Positions 1-4,720 of a stretch of 13,110 nucleotides of DNA are shown in pieces; the stretch's first letter is position 1, and each line of letters opens with the position of its first letter. The stretch covers positions 1 through 13,110 of the forward strand of contig CAMIWY010000011.1 of NCBI GenBank assembly GCA_946402595.1, in the 5' to 3' direction. This DNA is from an uncultured Clostridia bacterium (GTDB lineage Bacteria > Bacillota > Clostridia > Peptostreptococcales > Anaerovoracaceae). The notes under the pieces were generated by a model. That model made no database searches. It was given only the letters and a program-made list of their open reading frames with translations, and was not told the DNA's origin. The position numbers and the translations under genes are program-made.

Positions 1-336
1 CCTATCAGTGAGTGTAAGGAAATCAAAGTTATAAGGATCCTTAGTTATTTCCTGAGCCAAATCACTATCACGCTCAGGAAGTGTCATATCAAAGTTCGTA
101 ATCGCCTTTCCCTGTCTCTCATACAAATCTGTATCGAGAAAGTTTAAAAGCATAGCCCTGGACCAGCCATTTTCTAATGTCTTGCGAACGTAGAACAACG
201 CTTTATCTTGATTGTCACGGCATTTGTTTAGGATGTATCTATAATGCCCCCAAGGAATCATGAATATAGTATCTAAATCGTCCACAAGTTGTGGACGATT
301 CTGCGCATCCGGAAATGTTTCATAGAAATACCTCAT
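1..336 (-). pseudogene. DUF1016 (YhcG-type PDDEXK nuclease) N-terminal domain, 5'-truncated and cut by window edge
   Basis: An open frame of 112 codons runs from an ATG at 336 to the window start without a stop. The translation reads MRYFYETFP, then RPQLVDDLDTIF, IPWGHYRYIL, ENGWSRAMLLNFLDTDLYERQ and LPERDSDLAQEITKDPYNFDF. These are the conserved blocks of the DUF1016 N-terminal domain found in the YhcG family of putative nucleases. Family members normally carry further helical residues before the MRxFY block. Here an in-frame TAG stands two codons upstream of the ATG (codons read TAG-CTT-ATG), and the ATG lies inside the preceding 30-codon ORF in another frame without a clear ribosome binding site of its own. 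I therefore read it as an N-terminally damaged copy, although translational coupling to the small ORF is possible. The C-terminal nuclease domain, if present, lies outside the window. Confidence 0.7.
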
Positions 337-412
337 AAGCTACTTCAAACAGCCATATATCACTAAGCTTCTCTCCGCAATTATCACAGAACCATTCACC
401 ATTGAGTTTCAT
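320..412 (-). CDS. Small ORF, 30 aa, zinc-ribbon-like CDNCGE motif
   Basis: A 30-codon ORF starts at 412 behind an excellent Shine-Dalgarno (AAAGGAGGG, about 8 nt from the ATG). The peptide begins MKLNGEWFCDNCGEKL and ends VAYEVFL. It holds one CxxC pair that resembles half of a zinc ribbon, and two tryptophans. It overlaps the DUF1016 frame by 17 bases. It sits downstream of a tryptophan-type T-box leader and a strong hairpin terminator, so it is the first translatable gene after that leader. It may be an intact microprotein or the 5' stub of a gene whose remainder was replaced by the DUF1016 sequence. I do not recognise a family. Confidence 0.45.
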   Translation of the reverse strand: MKLNGEWFCDNCGEKLSDIWLFEVAYEVFL

Positions 413-442
413 GATTTATACCCTCCTTTCATTCCACGAAAA

Positions 443-464
443 AACGCCTTCAATCGAAGGCGTT
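443..464 (-). terminator. Rho-independent terminator between T-box leader and small ORF
   Basis: A perfect 9-bp inverted repeat (AACGCCTTC / GAAGGCGTT, 4-nt loop) lies at 443-451 and 456-464. Read on the minus strand it is followed directly by T residues at 442-439, giving a run of six Ts counting the stem end. It stands only a few bases before the Shine-Dalgarno of the 30-aa ORF, so anything reading into that ORF must pass it. It could be a second attenuator or the end of a short leader transcript. Confidence 0.75.
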
Positions 465-488
465 CTCAAATTGACAGAATTGCCCTCT

Positions 489-518
489 ATTATAGGGCTT
501 GTAATAATTGCGAATTAA
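489..518 (-). promoter_or_regulatory. Possible promoter (TTAATT-N18-TATAAT)
   Basis: A perfect TATAAT (ATTATA on plus, 489-494) is preceded on the minus strand by a weak -35 TTAATT at 513-518 with an 18-nt spacer. The -10 sits inside a small inverted repeat, GCCCT/AGGGC (482-498). A transcript from here would start near 482 and meet the terminator at 464-443 within about 45 nt. The -35 is poor, so this is tentative. Confidence 0.3.
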
Positions 519-519
519 T

Positions 520-557
520 ATGCCCCTGTCCCGGCAAAACTGCTGGGACAGGAGCAT
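520..557 (-). terminator. T-box-associated 17-bp hairpin (candidate terminator)
   Basis: A long hairpin pairs 520-536 with 541-557. It contains one C/A mismatch and one G-T wobble around the CCTGTCCC/GGGACAGG core, with a 4-nt loop. On the minus strand it directly follows the T-box motif. Its 5' arm (CTCCTG) can instead pair with CAGGAG immediately downstream of the T-box ACCGC, which gives two mutually exclusive structures as expected for T-box control. The downstream sequence (ATATTAATT) is only moderately U-rich, so termination strength is uncertain. Confidence 0.6.
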
Positions 558-812
558 AATCATTTCAAGACATAAATCTCCTGCGGTGCCACCCGGCTTG
601 GCAGAGTCGCCTCTGCCCACTCACTGCATACCATCATATGCATCATTTGTTAACGAAGTTTACTCTCCGTCTCCCATACTCAGGGCAAAGCCCCTTTCCT
701 GTCGCCCTCAGGAGTCCATTCAGATCAGCCTCCGCTTGCTACACTCTCACCATCAGCAGCTCGCTCATAAGCAAGTATCCGATCCTACTCACTCTCCCTC
801 AAAGGTTTATTG
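520..812 (-). ncRNA. T-box riboswitch leader, tryptophan-type specifier
   Basis: The minus strand carries the T-box signature GGGTGGCACCGC (GGTGCCACCC on plus at 585-594). About 120 nt upstream is a stem I-like region. Lower-stem GGAG/CTCC pairs flank an internal loop with AGTGAGTAG on one side and TGAATGGA on the other. The stem continues with GATC pairing and is capped by a GCTGATGGTGAGAGTGTAGC region typical of the stem I apex. The specifier reads UGG (716-718 on plus), in the usual GAA-NNN-ACTCC context, which indicates tRNA-Trp. The T-box bulge is UGGC (588-591 on plus), which pairs with GCCA and so expects a G73 discriminator, as bacterial tRNA-Trp has. A GGCAGAG/CTCTGCC hairpin lies just before the T-box. 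The leader would normally raise expression of a tryptophan-related gene when Trp-tRNA is uncharged, but no such gene follows. No protein gene is supported in the stretch 465-892. Confidence 0.88.
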
Positions 813-829
813 GTTATTTAATTAACCGT

Positions 830-858
830 AAGAAAACACTAATACGTTTTCGAGTCAA
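830..858 (-). promoter_or_regulatory. Possible promoter for the T-box leader
   Basis: A good -35 TTGACT (AGTCAA on plus, 853-858) lies on the minus strand just after the stop of the C-GCAxxG-C-C gene. The sequence 17 nt downstream (TTTCTT) is a poor -10. The leader may also be read from the upstream operon, because no terminator is visible between 893 and 812. Confidence 0.3.
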
Positions 859-892
859 CAGTATTTTTTGTGTTTTTTCACGAATTCAGAAT

Positions 893-1324
893 CTATCCAA
901 GCATTTCATCAAGGATGTCTGCTGCATCTGTTACCAGCATAGGGCACAGATCCAGCATCAGGCCTTTCTCAAGAACTATTTTGAGTTGTTCAGGATCGGT
1001 AAGGTCATATCCGAGCAGTTCTCTGCACATGCAAGTCTGATGTCTTTCCTTCCATTTGCTGAAGAATTCAGCTCTCTTTGCCATGAGCATCTGACGGTTT
1101 TCCGGATCATCCGGACCTTTGTGTCCGTATTCCATTCCTATAACCATCATGGCTCCGACTACCGCGCCGCAGGTCTCACCTATTCCTGAACCGCCCCCGA
1201 ATGAAGCGGTCAGTTTGTTAGCCTGCTCTTCTGTAAGTCCGTATCTTGCTGCATAGTTGGAAAACACAACCTGCGAGCAGTCCTGTCCCCGCAAGAATCG
1301 ATCTTTTACAAATTCCTTATCCAT
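893..1324 (-). CDS. C-GCAxxG-C-C family protein (redox-type, 143 aa)
   Basis: The protein reads MDKEFVKDRFLRGQDCSQVV, then FGGGSGIGETCGAVVGAMMVIG around residues 42-63, CMC at 98-100, and a last Cys at 127. This Cys16...GxxCGA(Cys52)...Cys98/100...Cys127 arrangement defines the C_GCAxxG_C_C family, small presumed redox or Fe-S proteins often found beside iron-sulfur and radical SAM enzymes. I chose the ATG at 1324. The frame is open further upstream to 1423, but that stretch overlaps the end of arsS and is out-of-frame arsS sequence; a GGGGG lies about 7 nt before the chosen ATG. It starts 13 bp after the arsS stop, so it is the last gene of the AhpD-arsS operon. A role in electron supply to, or thiol chemistry with, the arsS product is an inference. 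Confidence 0.85.
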   Translation of the reverse strand: MDKEFVKDRFLRGQDCSQVVFSNYAARYGLTEEQANKLTASFGGGSGIGETCGAVVGAMMVIGMEYGHKGPDDPENRQMLMAKRAEFFSKWKERHQTCMCRELLGYDLTDPEQLKIVLEKGLMLDLCPMLVTDAADILDEMLG

Positions 1325-1337
1325 AATAAACCCCCGT

Positions 1338-2315
1338 TTATTCTGTTGTTCCGCCGCAGCTTGACCCTGCCCCGGCTGTGCATGCGTAGCAGTGCTTGTT
1401 AAAGCAGATGCGCCTCGGAACATATGGCTTGTCTGTCATGTCGAATATGGTCTCCCCTGACTCTATCTTCATATCAAGCGCCTGATTGAAATCGCAGTCA
1501 TATAGTAATCCGTCCCAGCCTACTGACAGCTGTGTCCTGCACATCATGTTCTCAAGTGTAGCCGGGTTGAAAGCAGCATAGAGCTTATTCATATAGCTTT
1601 CAAAATTATCACTTCTTACAAGGAATTCTCCAAATCTGCCAATCGGATTATTTGTGATGGTGAAAAGATTATTGAACTCAATCCCGTAATCTCTCCCCAG
1701 TATTGTCTTGTATTCGTTCTCCATTGTTGTCTGGTCAGGCGGGAAGAATGCGCCTGCAGGGTTATACACCATATTGAGCACCAGCTCAGGATCCCTGCCG
1801 TACCCAAGTTCATTCAGTTTCTGAATAACTTTGATGGATCTCTCAAACACATTGAGGCCTCTCTGCCTGTCGGTAGTCTTAGCCTTGTAATGCGGAAGCG
1901 AGCAGAACACCTCGATTTTGTGATCTCTGTAAAACTCCGGAAGATCAGTAAACCCTTCTTCAAGCATTATTACCAGATTTGTTCTGACGATTACATGGTC
2001 GCATATTTTGCAGGCTTCATCGACGAACCACCTGAAATCCGGGTTCATCTCAGGAGCACCTCCGGTGATGTCAATAGTACTGAAGCCCTGATTCCTGTAC
2101 ACTTTGAGGCAGGCCTCCATAACATCACGTCCCATGACCTCAGTACGGTTCGGCCCTGCACCGACATGGCAGTGCTTACATGCCAGATTGCAGAGACGCC
2201 CTACATTAATCTGCATTACATCCATACCTGCTGTTTCTGCAACTGCAGGGTCACTGAATGTACTCGTAAATTCCGGTATTTGTGTCAGACTGCTGAAGCG
2301 TTCTTTCATATCCAT
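1338..2315 (-). CDS. arsS: Arsenosugar biosynthesis radical SAM protein ArsS (TIGR04167-type)
   Basis: The 325-aa protein has the radical SAM [4Fe-4S]-binding CNLACKHC motif (Cys42, 46, 49), followed by ITGGAPEMN, the SAM-binding GGxP-type element. Its Cys-rich C-terminus (Cys304, 309, 312, 320 in CYACTAGAGSSCGG) is characteristic of the rSAM/Cys-rich family first called rSAM_SeCys and now ArsS, with the DUF3641 C-terminal domain. ArsS is reported to add the 5'-deoxyadenosyl group of SAM to dimethylarsenite, forming the carbon-arsenic bond of arsenosugars. Some family members carry selenocysteine, but this one ends with ordinary Cys codons and TAA. Length is normal. Start choice is 2315; an AGAGGA lies about 12 nt upstream, which is long, and Met3 (2309) is an alternative. 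It follows the AhpD-like gene by about 30 bp, the usual partnership for this family. No arsM is in the window, so the arsenic substrate is inferred from family only. Confidence 0.9.
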   Translation of the reverse strand: MDMKERFSSLTQIPEFTSTFSDPAVAETAGMDVMQINVGRLCNLACKHCHVGAGPNRTEVMGRDVMEACLKVYRNQGFSTIDITGGAPEMNPDFRWFVDEACKICDHVIVRTNLVIMLEEGFTDLPEFYRDHKIEVFCSLPHYKAKTTDRQRGLNVFERSIKVIQKLNELGYGRDPELVLNMVYNPAGAFFPPDQTTMENEYKTILGRDYGIEFNNLFTITNNPIGRFGEFLVRSDNFESYMNKLYAAFNPATLENMMCRTQLSVGWDGLLYDCDFNQALDMKIESGETIFDMTDKPYVPRRICFNKHCYACTAGAGSSCGGTTE

Positions 2316-2346
2316 TATTCTGATTATTCCTCTGATCTGTTTTTAT

Positions 2347-2679
2347 TTACATTTCCAGCTTGTCCACGATATTCTTCATCTGAACACCATGAACAAGCGT
2401 GATTCCGGCTTTCATAGCGGCAGCAACATGTACTGCTTCAGTCATCTCTTCCTCATCTATTCCCATCTGGAGACAAGTCTGAGTATATGAATCAATACAA
2501 TAAGGGCACTTATCCGCATGTGCTATTGCCAGCGCGATCAGTGCCTTCTCTCTTGCTGTCAGAGCGCCGTCAGCCATTACACCGCCATAATAAGCCATAA
2601 AGGCATCCCACAGTGCAGGTGCTTCTTCGCCCATCGTTGCAAACTTATCAAGATCATCAGGATTGTAATATGTTTTCAT
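2347..2679 (-). CDS. ArsS-associated AhpD-like carboxymuconolactone decarboxylase/peroxidase-like protein
   Basis: The 110-aa protein is a single AhpD-like domain. It has the sequence EKALIALAIAHADKCPYCIDSY, with the CxxC pair at Cys58/Cys61 and a preceding His, as in alkylhydroperoxidase AhpD and YnjA. The family that sits next to ArsS is known as the arsenosugar biosynthesis-associated peroxidase-like protein (TIGR04169). It is expected to be a cytosolic thiol redox partner; its precise reaction is not known to me. The start at 2679 is set by GGAGGT 7 nt upstream; the frame is open to 2742 but that stretch is leader sequence. It is the first gene of the operon running into arsS and the C-GCAxxG-C-C gene. 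Its leader carries a hairpin and a segment complementary to the proposed small RNA. Confidence 0.87.
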   Translation of the reverse strand: MKTYYNPDDLDKFATMGEEAPALWDAFMAYYGGVMADGALTAREKALIALAIAHADKCPYCIDSYTQTCLQMGIDEEEMTEAVHVAAAMKAGITLVHGVQMKNIVDKLEM

Positions 2680-2700
2680 GAATAGACCTCCAATCTTAAT

Positions 2701-2723
2701 AACTGCCTGACATAAAGGCAGTT
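2701..2723 (-). promoter_or_regulatory. 5'-leader hairpin of the arsS operon
   Basis: A 7-bp inverted repeat (AACTGCC / GGCAGTT, 9-nt loop) lies between the proposed small-RNA target site (2726-2742) and the Shine-Dalgarno of the AhpD-like gene. On the minus strand no T-tract follows (ATTAAG), so it is not an obvious terminator for the operon. On plus it is followed by TTCT and could weakly stop antisense transcription. It may influence leader folding. Confidence 0.5.
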
Positions 2724-2725
2724 TT

Positions 2726-2742
2726 CTCATGATATTGCTCAC
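2726..2742 (-). promoter_or_regulatory. Repeat copy A: proposed small-RNA target in arsS-operon leader
   Basis: The minus-strand sequence GTGAGCAATATCATGAG matches the complement of the proposed small RNA (4214-4230) at 16 of 17 positions. It lies at the predicted 5' end of the arsS-operon transcript, about 47-63 nt before the AhpD-like ATG. Function as an antisense target is an inference from the repeat. Confidence 0.5.
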
Positions 2743-2750
2743 GCGTTAAT

Positions 2751-2779
2751 TTTATGACAATCATTAAGACCTAGTCCAA
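2751..2779 (-). promoter_or_regulatory. Possible promoter of the AhpD-arsS operon
   Basis: On the minus strand a weak -35 TTGGAC (2774-2779) is followed by a 17-nt spacer and CATAAA (2751-2756). The match to consensus is modest. The position is supported by the divergent gene arrangement and by the palindrome-like site overlapping the -35. Transcription would begin near 2744, just before repeat copy A. Confidence 0.35.
2766..2778. promoter_or_regulatory. Candidate operator A (AGAC-N3-GTCC)
   Basis: AGACCTAGTCC lies in the divergent intergenic region between the nucleoside hydrolase-PadR gene and the AhpD-arsS operon, overlapping the proposed -35. It shares GACCTAGTC (on one strand or the other) with the perfect palindrome at 4199-4213 near the small-RNA promoter. 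Two copies of one palindrome-like element next to a PadR-type regulator make it the natural candidate binding site; no binding is shown. Confidence 0.45.
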
Positions 2780-2856
2780 GTCAAAACAGAAATACCCGTC
2801 CTCCGCCGTATTCGTATTTTTTATATCAATTTTCTGAATTCTATCATCTTTTCTGC

Positions 2857-2868
2857 TATAAGTATAAG
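2857..2868 (+). promoter_or_regulatory. Possible -10 region of the nucleoside hydrolase-PadR gene
   Basis: Two TATAAG hexamers (5/6 to TATAAT) lie at 2857-2862 and 2863-2868, about 33-44 nt before the ATG at 2901. No good -35 is visible at the right distance, so the exact promoter is unsure. Confidence 0.3.
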
Positions 2869-2900
2869 TAAATTCGTGTTTTCTACAGTGGGGTAAATAT

Positions 2901-4151
2901 ATGGCGAAAAGAATTAAAAGAGTGCTGTGCGACTGTGATAACACTCTCGGTCTGCAGGGTCGTCCCATGGACGATGCACTGGCACTGCTGTATCTCTTAG
3001 GACGGGAGGAGGATGTCGATCTTCTTGGAATTGCATGCAATTTTGGCAATGGCACATCCGCGGAGTCTCACATCTGCAACTCGGTTATGCTTGAAGAGAC
3101 AGGCTATTCAGTTATTCCGGTTCTCAAAGGCTGCGAGAAGAATGAAGATCCGGTAAGCGATGCCTCAAGGTATATATGCAAAATGGCAGACAAGTATCCC
3201 GGAGAACTTATCTATCTCGGAATAGGCTCTCTCGGCAACCTGTACGGCGCTTATCTTCTGGATAACTCTGTATTCAGCAAAATCGGCCAGATCGTTCTCA
3301 TGGGCGGAATCACTGAGCCGCTGTTCATTCATGGGGATACACCCCTGGGTGAACTCAACTTCTCAGTCTATGCAGAAGCCTCAGCGGCAGTTCTGAGCAA
3401 AGGACATAACATAACCGTTATAACAGGCAATAACTGCCTGCCGGTTTCTGAACTTCCGAAGGATGAATTTCTCGATAAGCTGTGCGGTTCCGATAATCCT
3501 GCGGGCATGTACATTGCTCAGAAATGCGGTTACAGATTCAAGACCAAAGAGATAGTTTACGGGGCTGACAGCTCATACTGCTGGGATGCTGTAGCTGCAG
3601 CATATATAACCAATCCTGAAGTATTCACTGACCACCCTACCCCGTGTCTCATCAATGAAGAAGAGATCCGGGACAGCGGTTTCCTTCACCCTTGTTCAGC
3701 CAGAGATGCAGTCAATACCATCAATATACCGACAGCAAATGACCGGATAGAGCTCCAAAGTCTGTTTTATGACAGCTGGCTTTCGCTTCGTATCAGCACA
3801 GAGGAAGCCAACTTCTCATGTAAGGGTCTGTATCTAGACAAGCTCATCCAGCCTTGCATACTGATTGAACTATCCAAGGAACCCTGCTACGGATTCCTTC
3901 TGATGCAGAAGCTGAAAGCCGCCGGATATGCCGAGAACAACCTTGACCCTACAGGGTTCTACCGCAATCTGCGAAAAATGGAGAAGGAAGGATACCTGAC
4001 TGCTACGATGGAGGGAACAGGGTCCAAAGCAAAAAAAATCTTTGCTATAACGGATTTTGGCAAAAGAGCGCTTCTAAACTGGGAGGAATCACTGCGCAGC
4101 TATCGCAAGCACATTGATCACATAATTTCAGGGATACAGGAAAATTGTTAG
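2901..4151 (+). CDS. Nucleoside hydrolase fused to PadR-type winged-helix domain
   Basis: Residues about 5-290 form an inosine/uridine-preferring nucleoside hydrolase-like domain: DCDNTLGLQGRPMDDALALL (D11, D13, D24, D25) corresponds to the calcium-binding DxDxxxDD motif with a short insertion, ELNFSVYAEA (151-160) to the ExNFxxDPEA block, and WDAVAAAY (228-235) to the terminal HDPLA block. The usual general-acid His before the last Asp is Trp here, so catalysis is uncertain while metal/ribose binding looks kept. Residues about 312-416 form a PadR-like winged helix: IELSKEPCYGFLLMQKL, then DPTGFYRNLRKMEKEGYLTA and KKIFAITDFGKRAL. The start at 2901 follows GGGGT at 6 nt. It is divergent to the arsS operon. 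I infer a regulator that senses a nucleoside, possibly an arsenic-bearing one, or a self-regulated hydrolase that removes adenine from the ArsS product. The fusion itself is read directly from one uninterrupted frame. Confidence 0.88.
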   Translation: MAKRIKRVLCDCDNTLGLQGRPMDDALALLYLLGREEDVDLLGIACNFGNGTSAESHICNSVMLEETGYSVIPVLKGCEKNEDPVSDASRYICKMADKYPGELIYLGIGSLGNLYGAYLLDNSVFSKIGQIVLMGGITEPLFIHGDTPLGELNFSVYAEASAAVLSKGHNITVITGNNCLPVSELPKDEFLDKLCGSDNPAGMYIAQKCGYRFKTKEIVYGADSSYCWDAVAAAYITNPEVFTDHPTPCLINEEEIRDSGFLHPCSARDAVNTINIPTANDRIELQSLFYDSWLSLRISTEEANFSCKGLYLDKLIQPCILIELSKEPCYGFLLMQKLKAAGYAENNLDPTGFYRNLRKMEKEGYLTATMEGTGSKAKKIFAITDFGKRALLNWEESLRSYRKHIDHIISGIQENC

Positions 4152-4157
4152 TTATAC

Positions 4158-4186
4158 TTTACAAACTGGACTTATTGTGGTATTAT
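4158..4186 (+). promoter_or_regulatory. Promoter of the proposed small RNA
   Basis: TTTACA (4158-4163), a 17-nt spacer and TATTAT (4181-4186) match the sigma-A consensus at 10 of 12 positions. It starts 7 bp after the stop codon of the nucleoside hydrolase-PadR gene and points into a region with no protein gene, ending at a strong terminator about 80 nt downstream. Confidence 0.6.
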
Positions 4187-4198
4187 TCGCTCTGTGAA

Positions 4199-4213
4199 TT
4201 AGACTAGGTCTAA
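4199..4213. promoter_or_regulatory. Candidate operator B (TTAGAC-TAG-GTCTAA) / small-RNA 5' hairpin
   Basis: A perfect inverted repeat with 6-bp arms and 3-nt centre lies about +6 to +20 relative to the predicted small-RNA start. It shares its core with operator A at 2766-2778. It may act as DNA (repressor site) or as the RNA 5' stem-loop, or both. Confidence 0.5.
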
Positions 4214-4233
4214 CTCATGAAATTGCTCACAAC

Positions 4234-4268
4234 ATATAAGTGCCGGTCTTCGGACCGGCATTTATATT
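4234..4268. terminator. Bidirectional Rho-independent terminator
   Basis: TGCCGGTC-TTCG-GACCGGCA (4241-4260) extends through A-T pairs on both flanks to a stem of about 15 bp with one G-T. T-rich sequence follows on plus (TTTATATT) and the flank CTTATATG follows on minus. It separates the plus-strand regulator/small RNA from the convergent DUF4418 gene. Confidence 0.85.
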
Positions 4269-4297
4269 GAGTATTTATATTATTTTCAGCAGGAATC

Positions 4298-4711
4298 TTA
4301 GTCAGGCAACTGGTTCTTTCCGCCTCTTAAGATATCTGCGGCACCAAGAACGCCTATCACAACAGACAGCCCAATAATCCATCTGAAAGTTGCATGGCAC
4401 GACATATCAGTCTTCATGCATATTCCTATTACTTTTCCGAATATTAAAGGCATCACAACTGCTGCAGTCAGAACTGCCGACTGCATTTTTTTGCGGGAAC
4501 TGGTATCCAGTGTCATCATTACAGCCAGAACAACGACCAGCACGATGCAGACCATAGTTGCTGCCTGCATTGAAAACCAGCATTTCATATGCGTCTGCCT
4601 GCCGGTGGTCAGATCCAGAAGTCCGGTGCATACCGGGGCCCATATATGCATAGCACCAAGAATCAGCAGCGTTCCGGCCAGCTGCAAAGCCGGTATAGTT
4701 TTCTCTTTCAT
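4298..4711 (-). CDS. DUF4418 family membrane protein
   Basis: The 137-aa protein has about four hydrophobic segments (residues about 9-27, 45-65, 77-97 and 111-128). It carries the conserved HIWAPVC near the N-terminus, MKCWFSMQA before the second segment, and a cysteine-bearing loop (CMKTDMSCHATFRW). These features match the DUF4418 family of small membrane proteins with conserved periplasm-facing or external cysteines. AGGAGG stands before the ATG at 4711. It begins 9 bp after the ATPase gene and ends the transporter operon just before a bidirectional terminator. The family often accompanies FtsX-type permease and LolD-type ATPase genes, as here, so it is probably an accessory membrane part of that transporter. 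Function is unknown. Confidence 0.8.
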   Translation of the reverse strand: MKEKTIPALQLAGTLLILGAMHIWAPVCTGLLDLTTGRQTHMKCWFSMQAATMVCIVLVVVLAVMMTLDTSSRKKMQSAVLTAAVVMPLIFGKVIGICMKTDMSCHATFRWIIGLSVVIGVLGAADILRGGKNQLPD

Positions 4712-4720
4712 TATTTCCTC

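Larger units (their letters stand above)
4194..4268 (+). ncRNA. Candidate small regulatory RNA in the 3' region of the NH-PadR gene
   Basis: From the promoter at 4158-4186 a transcript of about 75 nt would begin near 4194 and end at the terminator at 4241-4268. It would have a 5' stem-loop (UUAGAC-UAG-GUCUAA, 4199-4213), then an unpaired stretch CTCATGAAATTGCTCACAAC (4214-4233), then a terminator hairpin with a UUCG loop. The unpaired stretch is complementary to the leaders of three minus-strand genes in this window (9405-9424, 2726-2742, 7367-7377). This is the layout of a trans-acting antisense RNA: structured 5' end, exposed seed, intrinsic terminator. It could also be released from the regulator mRNA 3' UTR. 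No ORF of note lies inside. Transcription and pairing are inferred from sequence only. Confidence 0.5.

Noticed and set aside
471..500. Plus-strand promoter starting with a perfect TTGACA at 471-476
   Set aside because: No -10 at 16-18 nt (sequence there is TAGGGC); the nearest TATAGG is only 14 nt away, and no plus-strand gene follows.
508..1189. Overlapping plus-strand open frames of 105 and 183 codons
   Set aside because: They lie over the minus-strand T-box leader and the C-GCAxxG-C-C gene, have no ribosome binding site or recognisable domain, and their composition is that of reversed structured RNA.
1338..1400. Selenocysteine in the ArsS C-terminal Cys-rich tail
   Set aside because: All expected positions are ordinary Cys codons and the gene ends in TAA just after CGGTTE; no in-frame TGA extension with a continuing motif is visible.
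1325..1423. N-terminal extension of the C-GCAxxG-C-C protein
   Set aside because: The extra 33 residues read through the 3' end of arsS in another frame; the family starts near MDKEF, where a G-rich ribosome binding site lies at suitable distance.
2680..2742. Longer AhpD-like start at 2742
   Set aside because: The extra 21 residues cover the leader hairpin and repeat copy A; GGAGGT at 7 nt points to the ATG at 2679.
4199..4233. Leftover 5' end of a small minus-strand gene at repeat copy B
   Set aside because: On the minus strand the ATG inside the repeat is followed by AGT TAG, a stop after two codons, so it cannot encode a protein.
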